The position numbers and the translations under genes were made by a program. Shown here one piece after another: positions 7,820 to 13,690 of a DNA stretch of 18,365 nucleotides; the first letter of the stretch is position 1; every line of letters begins with the position of its first letter. The notes under the pieces are model-generated. The model saw only the letters and a program-made list of their open reading frames with translations, ran no database searches and had not been told where the DNA came from. The stretch is from positions 1 to 18,365 of the forward strand of contig CAZLQJ010000033.1 in NCBI GenBank assembly GCA_964561705.1, written 5' to 3'. Origin of the DNA: HGM12587 sp964561705. Its GTDB lineage: Bacteria; Bacillota; Clostridia; Lachnospirales; Lachnospiraceae.

Positions 7820-9126
7820 TCATTGACCGGCTTACCTGCCAGATAATTGATAAATTGCTGAGCAGTACGTCCGGAAATTCCTCCATGACTCATTTCCCAC
7901 ATATTTGCTTTCGCCATCAGTTCTTCCTCTGTCAATGTAATCTCCGGATAACGTTTTGCCAATTCTGTGACAATATGATTAAATTCAGCCTTTGTTGGCT
8001 TCGAATAGTTGATAGTCACACCAAATCTAGCTACCAGAGATAATTTTTCCTGCATGGTATCTGAACGGTGCAGCTCATCCTGAGACATATCTGAACGATC
8101 CGACCAGGTTTCCCTGATCAGATGCCGCCTGTTAGAGGTCGCATAAATCAATACATTGTCCGGCTTGGTCTCCATACCGCCTTCGATCACAGCCTTCAAA
8201 AACTTATATTCAATCTCAAATTCTTCAAAGGAAAGATCATCCATATAGATGATAAAGCGATAATTTCTGTTTTTGATCTGTGCGATGATATTGGACAGAT
8301 CTTGGAACTGATGCTTATAAATTTCGATCATCCGCAGTCCACGGTCGTAATATTCATTTAAAATTGCTTTGATACTGGTAGACTTTCCTGTGCCGCTGTC
8401 TCCAAACAAAAGTACGTTATTGGCTGCTCTTCCTTCTACAAAAGCTTCTGTATTGTCGATCAGCTTCTGCTTCTGGATCTCGTAACCCACCAAATCACTC
8501 AGCATGACTTTTTCCGTATTATTGATCGGCAGAAATTCTACCCCATTCGGCAGGCTTTTAATGCGAAATGCCTTGTTCAGTCCAAACATTCCCACGCCGT
8601 ATGCTTTGTAAAATCCTGTCACAATGTCAAAAATTTCATTTTCATCCTTTGCCTGCTCGATAGCTCTGCTGACTGCCTGTACCTTCTCACTGACATTTTT
8701 ATTGTACATACGCTCTTTTTTGGTAATGGCCTGATAATTGCAGACCGTGGTAAAGCAATCGATGGAAAGTTCCTTCTCAATTTTTGAAAAATCAAACGCA
8801 AACAAATTCTGAAATACCTTAAAATCAGCTTTGGCAAAATGATTGACTGTTCCCTCATTTGCACCTACTTTTTCACTGGTCATGGAAAAAGAATTTTCAT
8901 TGGTCAATAAAAGAAATGTCAGATAATTGTGCCAAAGATTTCGATCAAACCCATAAAGAGTTGCCGTATCTAAAAGACGCTTCATTTGCTCATAGATTCT
9001 GGTTGTCAATGCCGCCTTGCTCTCACAGCCCTTTTCAAAATCCTCAAAAATTCCTGCAAGTTTCAGCAAAATGCTGTCCTCACCCAGATCTCGATATAAA
9101 ATTAATTTCGCTACCTCTCTGTACAT
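7816..9126 (-). CDS. DUF815-type AAA+ ATPase
   Basis: 436 aa, matching proteins with the DUF815 (PF05673) ATPase domain. The N-terminal half (1-205) is helical and not recognised. The C-terminal half is an AAA+ module: DLVGYEIQKQKLIDNTEAF leading into Walker A GDSGTGKST (242-250), Walker B FIIYMDDLSFE (291-301), a sensor-1-like YATSNRR (328-334) and ARFG (366-369). It ends in SHGGISGRTAQQFINYL. The family is widespread in bacteria and its function is not established; its architecture suggests a single-domain remodelling ATPase. The start codon at 9126 follows AGGGAGA by 6 bases and lies 11 bases after the ABC ATPase gene, so it is probably co-transcribed with the importer. Whether it works with the transporter is unknown. 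Confidence 0.88.
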   Translation of the reverse strand: MYREVAKLILYRDLGEDSILLKLAGIFEDFEKGCESKAALTTRIYEQMKRLLDTATLYGFDRNLWHNYLTFLLLTNENSFSMTSEKVGANEGTVNHFAKADFKVFQNLFAFDFSKIEKELSIDCFTTVCNYQAITKKERMYNKNVSEKVQAVSRAIEQAKDENEIFDIVTGFYKAYGVGMFGLNKAFRIKSLPNGVEFLPINNTEKVMLSDLVGYEIQKQKLIDNTEAFVEGRAANNVLLFGDSGTGKSTSIKAILNEYYDRGLRMIEIYKHQFQDLSNIIAQIKNRNYRFIIYMDDLSFEEFEIEYKFLKAVIEGGMETKPDNVLIYATSNRRHLIRETWSDRSDMSQDELHRSDTMQEKLSLVARFGVTINYSKPTKAEFNHIVTELAKRYPEITLTEEELMAKANMWEMSHGGISGRTAQQFINYLAGKPVND

Positions 9127-9137
9127 GTCATTTCTCC

Positions 9138-9923
9138 CTAGCCTTGTTTAAATCTGGATAAAAATTGTTTTGTACGTTCCTCTTTCGGATTTTCAAAAAC
9201 TTCCTTAGGATCTCCCTGTTCCAGAATAATTCCGTCATCCATAAAAATGACTTTGTTTGCCACATCCCGGGCAAATGCCATCTCATGTGTAACAATGATC
9301 ATGGTCGTATGCTGGTCCGCCAGTCCTTTGATCACCCGAAGCACTTCCCCTGTAAGTTCCGGATCCAGTGCAGAAGTCGGCTCATCAAAACACAAAATAT
9401 CCGGTTTTAATGCCAATGCTCTGGCTATGGCAACTCTCTGACACTGTCCGCCGGAAAGCTGGTGCGGATAATTATTCATACGTTCTTCCAGGCCCATCTG
9501 TTTAAGAAGTTCCTCCGCCAAGGTTTTGATTTCTTTATGAATCTGCTTTTTATTTGCCTTATAATCCGGCTGTTCCTTTGCCAGAAGTTCCTTTGCCAGC
9601 ATCACATTTTCTAATGCTGTATACTGCGGAAACAGGTTAAAATTCTGAAATACCAGACCAAAACGAAGTCTTTTTTTACGAATTTCCGATTCCTTTAGAG
9701 TTTCCGGTTTTTTTGCATCCAGAAGCACTTCATCCATGACCCGAATCACCCCTTCGTCCGGTGTTTCCAAAAAATTCAGACAGCGAAGCAATGTCGTTTT
9801 CCCGCTTCCTGAAGAACCGATGATCGATACCACTTCTCCTTCTTCCAAAGAAAAGCTGACATCTTTTAATACCTTTGTATTTCCAAAAGATTTACTGATA
9901 TGTTCTACCTGTAAAATCGACAT
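9138..9923 (-). CDS. Polar amino acid ABC transporter, ATP-binding protein
   Basis: 261 aa, GlnQ/HisP-type. It hydrolyses ATP on the cytoplasmic face to drive import through the adjacent permease. All motifs are intact: Walker A GSSGSGKTT (36-44), Q-loop VFQNFNLFPQ (91-100), signature LSGGQ (156-160) followed by CQRVAIARAL, Walker B ILCFDE (176-181), the D-loop SALD, and the switch His213 in VTHEM. Between the Q-loop and signature there is a 25-30-residue Lys/Glu-rich stretch (about 112-138) somewhat longer than in GlnQ. The ATG at 9923 has AGGGGG 8 bases upstream. It starts 12 bases after the permease gene and is followed 11 bases later by the DUF815-type gene. Confidence 0.95.
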   Translation of the reverse strand: MSILQVEHISKSFGNTKVLKDVSFSLEEGEVVSIIGSSGSGKTTLLRCLNFLETPDEGVIRVMDEVLLDAKKPETLKESEIRKKRLRFGLVFQNFNLFPQYTALENVMLAKELLAKEQPDYKANKKQIHKEIKTLAEELLKQMGLEERMNNYPHQLSGGQCQRVAIARALALKPDILCFDEPTSALDPELTGEVLRVIKGLADQHTTMIIVTHEMAFARDVANKVIFMDDGIILEQGDPKEVFENPKEERTKQFLSRFKQG

Positions 9924-9935
9924 TTTCTTTTCCCC

Positions 9936-10622
9936 CTACTTGAAATAATCCAGTTTCTGTTCCAGTTTTCCCAAAAGAACCGTCAAAATCCCGCTGAAAA
10001 TCAGATAATAGACTGCTGCAAAAAATAACGGCCAGATCGCTCCGGAAATTCCATGGGAGCTTTTCATAAATGCCTGTCCCGCCCAGATGATCTCCTGCAG
10101 TGCAATGATCCTTGATAAAGAGGTATCCTTTACCAGCGTAATGATCTCATTTGATACCGGCGGCAGGATTCTTTTGATCATCTGCAGCAATTTAACCTTA
10201 AAAAAGATCTGTGTTTTGGTCATACCAAGTACCAGACCGGCTTCTTCCTGCCCTGCTGGAACACTTTCGATGCCTCCGCGATAAATTTCTGCAAAATAAC
10301 AGGCATAATTAAAGATAAATGCTGCTGATGCAGAGATAAATCTACCGGCTTCACCGCTTCCCCAGATATTGTTTTTCAAAACAAGTCCCGGGAAATAATA
10401 AATGATCAGAAGCTGGATCATCAAAGGCGTTCCGCGAACGATCCAGATTACCAGCTTTGTAAATAAACTCAAAGGTTTAAATTTTGACATTTCCCCAAAC
10501 GCAATAATAAGCCCTAGGGGCAATGAGCCGATGAGCGTTACAAAGAATAATTTTAAAGTTTGTACAAATCCTTCATTTAATGCCGGCAATACCACGGGCA
10601 TCTGTTCAAGTATGAGTTCCAT
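9936..10622 (-). CDS. Polar amino acid ABC transporter, permease protein
   Basis: 228 aa with about five membrane segments, the usual size for HisM/GlnP-type permeases. The family marker RGTPLMIQL is at 63-71. The cytoplasmic EAA coupling loop runs from YFAEIYRGGIESVPAGQEEA (109-128) to GLVLGM; it contacts the ATPase. Only one permease gene is present, so the channel is presumably a homodimer. The ATG at 10622 has AGGAAAGAGG upstream. It is separated from the binding-protein gene by 71 bases that contain a terminator-like hairpin, so its expression is probably a fraction of that of the binding protein. Confidence 0.94.
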   Translation of the reverse strand: MELILEQMPVVLPALNEGFVQTLKLFFVTLIGSLPLGLIIAFGEMSKFKPLSLFTKLVIWIVRGTPLMIQLLIIYYFPGLVLKNNIWGSGEAGRFISASAAFIFNYACYFAEIYRGGIESVPAGQEEAGLVLGMTKTQIFFKVKLLQMIKRILPPVSNEIITLVKDTSLSRIIALQEIIWAGQAFMKSSHGISGAIWPLFFAAVYYLIFSGILTVLLGKLEQKLDYFK

Positions 10623-10656
10623 TCCTCTTTCCTGCCTTTTTCCTTTTCATTAAAAC

Positions 10657-10679
10657 AGAGGGCGGAAACACCGCCCTCT
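10657..10679 (-). terminator. Intra-operon hairpin / partial terminator after the binding-protein gene
   Basis: A perfect 9-bp GC-rich stem, AGAGGGCGG (10657-10665) with CCGCCCTCT (10671-10679), and a 5-base loop. On the minus strand it is followed by TGTTTTAATG, a short imperfect U-tract. It lies 14 bases beyond the binding-protein stop and 34 bases before the permease start. Such hairpins behind binding-protein genes are known to stabilise the upstream mRNA and to terminate part of the transcripts. Confidence 0.75.
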
Positions 10680-10693
10680 ATAAAATTTTCATT

Positions 10694-11488
10694 CTACTGT
10701 TCTACGATTGCTGCATTCACACCGTAGAGTTCTGCACATTCCATCATACTGCCGTCTGCGTAGCTTTCCTGGAAGAATGCATTCAATTCATCTACAAGAT
10801 CAGATCCTTTTCTAAATCCTACACCATATTCTTCGCTGTTTAACTGAATGGTGTAAGTCAGATCCGGATATCCTGTACCTTCTCCCACCATTGCTGCTGC
10901 CATCAATGAGTCAATGATTGCTGCATCTGAGGTTCCGGCTGCCACTTCCATCAGGGCATCTGACTGTGCTTTCACTGCTGTATAATTCAATTCCATTGCA
11001 TCTGCCTGTTCCTGTCCGGCACTTCCTGCTTCAACTGCAAAGGTAAGTTCTTCCATCAATTCCATGGTAGCATTTGCAATCTTTTCCTGTGGCAGAATTA
11101 CAACCTGTGCATTGTTACAGTACGCATTGCTGCATTCCATCGCAGTTTTTGTTTCATCAGTTAAAGTCATACCGTTCCATACACAATCAATGGTCTTGCT
11201 GTCAAGTTCCAGGGTTTTATTATCCCAGTCAATTTCTACAAATTCCACCTCCACACCAAGTGTTTCGCCAAACGCTTTTGCCATATCTGCATCAAAGCCG
11301 ATCCATTCGCCTGACTCATCTTTATAATCCATCGGTGCGAAGTCTGTAATACCAACCACCAGGGTACCTTTTTCCTGTATATAAGCAAGATCGCTTTCTT
11401 CTACTGAAGCATCTTTTGTATTCTGACATCCGGTAAGTGCTGCCATCATCAAGCATCCTGTCATTAATAATGCAACTAATTTTTTCAT
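10694..11488 (-). CDS. Amino acid ABC transporter, substrate-binding lipoprotein (SBP_bac_3 type)
   Basis: 264 aa. The signal peptide MKKLVALLMTGCLMMAALTG ends in a lipobox LTGC with Cys21 as the lipidated residue, so the protein is tethered outside the membrane. The mature part is a family-3 binding protein: GTLVVGITDFAPMDY (41-55), IGFDADMAKAFGETLGV (63-79), NGMTLTDETK (105-114), and AAIIDSLMA (189-197) with Asp193 where the ligand amino group is usually bound. Where glutamine- and histidine-binding proteins have the carboxylate-binding Arg (TDER/TEKR) this protein has Thr113, so the ligand may not be a standard alpha-amino acid. I chose the ATG at 11488 because GGAGG is 9 bases upstream; the in-frame ATG at 11497 directly abuts GGAGG. 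It is the first gene of the importer operon. Confidence 0.94.
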   Translation of the reverse strand: MKKLVALLMTGCLMMAALTGCQNTKDASVEESDLAYIQEKGTLVVGITDFAPMDYKDESGEWIGFDADMAKAFGETLGVEVEFVEIDWDNKTLELDSKTIDCVWNGMTLTDETKTAMECSNAYCNNAQVVILPQEKIANATMELMEELTFAVEAGSAGQEQADAMELNYTAVKAQSDALMEVAAGTSDAAIIDSLMAAAMVGEGTGYPDLTYTIQLNSEEYGVGFRKGSDLVDELNAFFQESYADGSMMECAELYGVNAAIVEQ

Positions 11489-11519
11489 AATATCCATCCT
11501 CCAACTTTAGCTGTTTTTC

Positions 11520-11537
11520 GCTTTACCTTGGTAAAGC
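11520..11537. promoter_or_regulatory. 18-bp palindrome in the importer leader, candidate operator
   Basis: GCTTTACC (11520-11527) and GGTAAAGC (11530-11537) are perfect inverted repeats with a 2-base centre. The site lies about 9-26 bases downstream of the predicted start site of the importer operon. A 2-base loop is too tight for a good RNA hairpin and no U-tract follows, so a DNA-binding repressor site is more likely than a terminator. The cognate regulator is not recognised. Confidence 0.55.
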
Positions 11538-11552
11538 ACTGACGTTATAGCT

Positions 11553-11581
11553 AAAATAGCACAGTTCCGCTTGGTTGTCAA
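11553..11581 (-). promoter_or_regulatory. Predicted strong promoter of the amino acid importer operon
   Basis: On the minus strand, consensus TTGACA (11581-11576), 17 bases, then TATTTT (11558-11553) preceded by TGC (extended -10). The -35 begins 30 bases beyond the stop codon of the upstream TPR gene. I see no hairpin terminator in between, so the upstream operon may read through into this one. Confidence 0.83.
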
Positions 11582-11610
11582 CACTTTTTCAAATTTTCCT
11601 GTGATAAAAC

Positions 11611-12393
11611 CTAGATACAGGAAATCTTTGCATATTCTTTTTCCTGATCCTCCAGAAATTTTTCCGCTGTTACGCTCCTTGATGCTTCTTCGGCTCTGCC
11701 TTCCAATTCCTTCAGACGTATCTTGGTTTCCTCGACAAATTCTTCAGAAATCTTTGTTTCCAGCAAGGCTTCTGCTTCTTCCTGACCGTAGACCGCCAGA
11801 CTTCTTGCATAAAATGCCTTCTCTTTATATTTGGAAATCTTTTGAAATCCATAAGCATTTTCAAAACATCCTGCTGCCTTCTGAAACAGAAACATTTTCG
11901 CATAACAAACACCCAAATTATTCCAGATATCTGCATAGATCTGAACACTGAGCTTACTATTTTGACGAATGCTCAGGATTCGTTCATATTCTTCCACAGC
12001 TGCCCAGTAATTTTCATTCTGTAAAAGTTCATCCGCCTTATATTTCATCCGTTCCTGTGTCTGAAGGGAAGAAATGGCTTTGATCTTTTCTGACAATGCA
12101 ATCAGTTCCTCTTCAGAATAATAATCGGAAGCCTGTAAGATCAGCATCACCTGATTGTACACATGATTTCCCATATTGTTTCCGCTTCGCAACTTCTCAG
12201 CCAGCCCTGGAAGTTTTAATTCACATTCCAGCCAGGTATAAAGTTTTTCTCCAATGATCCGATCATCGGCCAGATAGATATTTTCACATAGATAATAGGC
12301 AAGTTCCTCAATGGAATAAATATGGATCCCTGTGGTTTCCAGTGCATACGGCACCCTGGCTCTTTCATGAACACATAACTTTACTGCTCCCAT
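11611..12393 (-). CDS. TPR-containing hypothetical protein
   Basis: 260 aa, no signal peptide, so probably cytoplasmic. The N-terminal part (1-105) is a domain I do not recognise; it contains IYSIEELAYYLCENIYLADD (25-44) and is helical in character. Residues about 115-205 look like two or three TPR-type helical hairpins: RMKYKADELLQNENYWAAVEEYERIL, then ADIWNNLGVCYAKMFLFQKAAGCFENAY. The C-terminus is a charged, probably coiled helix. The ATG at 12393 has AAGGAG 7 bases upstream and overlaps the end of the DUF5716-like gene by 13 bases, indicating coupled translation. TPRs mediate protein-protein contacts, so it may be the partner of the Hsp70-like neighbour. No function is claimed. Confidence 0.8.
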   Translation of the reverse strand: MGAVKLCVHERARVPYALETTGIHIYSIEELAYYLCENIYLADDRIIGEKLYTWLECELKLPGLAEKLRSGNNMGNHVYNQVMLILQASDYYSEEELIALSEKIKAISSLQTQERMKYKADELLQNENYWAAVEEYERILSIRQNSKLSVQIYADIWNNLGVCYAKMFLFQKAAGCFENAYGFQKISKYKEKAFYARSLAVYGQEEAEALLETKISEEFVEETKIRLKELEGRAEEASRSVTAEKFLEDQEKEYAKISCI

Positions 12394-13685
12394 TGTAATT
12401 CTCCTTCATATACCATATCCGACTGCGGAAATAATTCTCCAAATCCCAAATCCTTCACCAAAATCTTTGCATGAGAGGAATCCTTAAATTGTAGGCTGAC
12501 CAAAAGACGGGTAGTCCGTTTCGGACGTTTTGGCAGATTGTCCAGTGAAATCGCAAACGTCTTTTTTTCTTTACCGCTCAGAGGAATGATCGCTACTTCC
12601 AACACCGGTTCCTCCAACAGAAGAACTTCCACACTGGTATCCGATTCATACCAGTTTTTTCCACCTTCTGCAATCGGAAGATCCATCATTTTACCATCTT
12701 TTCGTGCACGCAGCGCAATATGACAGCAAACCTTCTCTGCTCCCAAAAAGAGATAATCTATCCGGTCTTGTGCCAGTTCCATTCCCTTATAACAGGCACC
12801 TTTTACATAAAGATTTTTTCCAAGAAAGACTCTCCTTCCGGTCTTCAAAATCTTCAGATTGCTTTCCATCCACTCTTCTTCAAAATCATCACTGGTATCC
12901 GATTCATACCAGTTTTTTCCACCTTCTGCAATCGGAAGATCCATCATTTTACCATCTTTTCGTGCACGCAGCGCAATATGACAGCAAACCTTCTCTGCTC
13001 CCAAAAAGAGATAATCTATCCGGTCTTGTGCCAGTTCCATTCCCTTATAACAGGCACCTTTTACATAAAGATTTTTTCCAAGAAAGACTCTCCTTCCGGT
13101 CTTCAAAATCTTCAGATTGCTTTCCATCCACTCTTCTTCAAAATCATCACCCACCAAAAATACGGAAGAGATTGCATGATCCTTAAAAACATCTTCCAGC
13201 GTTTCTTCCGAAACATTCCAAACCTTTGTCACCACAGGCAGAGTTCCCGTACATTTATGCAAAAGATACTTTTCCTTCATTCCATGGTGATTTTCTACCA
13301 ACAGTGCATTATGGGATAAGAGTTCCCCTGACTGATTCCATACATAGGATGCAAAACACTCTGCTTTGTCCAAAAATCGCACTTTTTCCGTCGGAATATG
13401 ATATTCTTCCACAATCTTTGTCAGCATGTCGCGCATTTCCCCGGAATTTTCTTCCAGGCAAAACATCAGATACTTCAAAGACTCTCTGTTTCCGTAAGGT
13501 GTCAGCATTTTCCACAGGCTGCGGAATAATTCCCGGACTTTTCCACAATCTTTCAGGTCGCACTCCACCGGCATCCTGTAATATTCTGTTCCTGCTACTT
13601 TTGTCACAGATTCCGGTTCCCTTAAGGAAGGTGTTTTTACACAGATCTGCACATATTCCTTACTTAATTCAATTGCTGCTATCAT
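12381..13685 (-). CDS. DUF5716-like protein, degenerate Hsp70/actin-fold ATPase, with an 86-residue exact internal duplication
   Basis: 434 aa from the ATG at 13685. AAAGGA (13699-13694) lies 8 bases before it, whereas the in-frame ATG at 13694 directly abuts that site. The layout resembles an Hsp70/actin fold: MIAAIELSKEYVQICV at the N-terminus (a weak phosphate-1 motif); IVEEYHIPTEKVRFLDKAEC (92-111), like the Hsp70 helix and strand before 'ep.AA'; ALLVENHHG (127-135) at the phosphate-2 position without the usual Asp-Gly-Gly; SSVFLVG (173-179); and YVKGACYKG, like the adenosine and connect-2 motifs. A beta-rich C-terminal domain (about 345-434) contains LPKRPKRTTRL. Loss of the phosphate-binding residues makes ATPase activity doubtful. 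Residues 180-265 are repeated exactly as 266-351. The assignment to DUF5716 is from memory and not certain. No signal peptide. Confidence 0.8.
   Translation of the reverse strand: MIAAIELSKEYVQICVKTPSLREPESVTKVAGTEYYRMPVECDLKDCGKVRELFRSLWKMLTPYGNRESLKYLMFCLEENSGEMRDMLTKIVEEYHIPTEKVRFLDKAECFASYVWNQSGELLSHNALLVENHHGMKEKYLLHKCTGTLPVVTKVWNVSEETLEDVFKDHAISSVFLVGDDFEEEWMESNLKILKTGRRVFLGKNLYVKGACYKGMELAQDRIDYLFLGAEKVCCHIALRARKDGKMMDLPIAEGGKNWYESDTSDDFEEEWMESNLKILKTGRRVFLGKNLYVKGACYKGMELAQDRIDYLFLGAEKVCCHIALRARKDGKMMDLPIAEGGKNWYESDTSVEVLLLEEPVLEVAIIPLSGKEKKTFAISLDNLPKRPKRTTRLLVSLQFKDSSHAKILVKDLGFGELFPQSDMVYEGELQWEQ
12633..12655. repeat. Inverted repeat at the duplication breakpoint
   Basis: ACTGGTAT (12633-12640) and ATACCAGT (12648-12655) form an 8-bp perfect hairpin with a 7-base loop. 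Its first base is the first base of the duplicated unit, and a second copy lies at 12891-12913. It is within coding sequence. A hairpin exactly at the breakpoint is compatible with polymerase slippage or template switching as the origin of the duplication. Confidence 0.7.
12633..13148. repeat. Perfect 258-bp tandem direct duplication inside the DUF5716-like gene
   Basis: Unit 1 is 12633-12890 and unit 2 is 12891-13148; by direct reading the two are identical at every base. Each boundary carries CAC (12632-12634, 12890-12892, 13148-13150), so identity extends to 261 bases and the exact breakpoint is ambiguous by 3 bases. The unit length, 258, is 86 codons, so the reading frame stays open. Each unit opens with an inverted repeat, ACTGGTAT/ATACCAGT. 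Confidence 0.97.
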
Positions 13686-13690
13686 AATGC

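Noticed and set aside
12632..13150. The 258-bp duplication as a mobile element or CRISPR-like array
   Set aside because: There are only two contiguous units with no spacers, no flanking inverted ends and no transposase; it is a simple tandem duplication of coding sequence.
12704..13319. Plus-strand open frames (160 and 199 codons) that also contain an internal repeat
   Set aside because: They are antisense shadows of the duplicated minus-strand gene; the repeat in them only reflects the DNA duplication.
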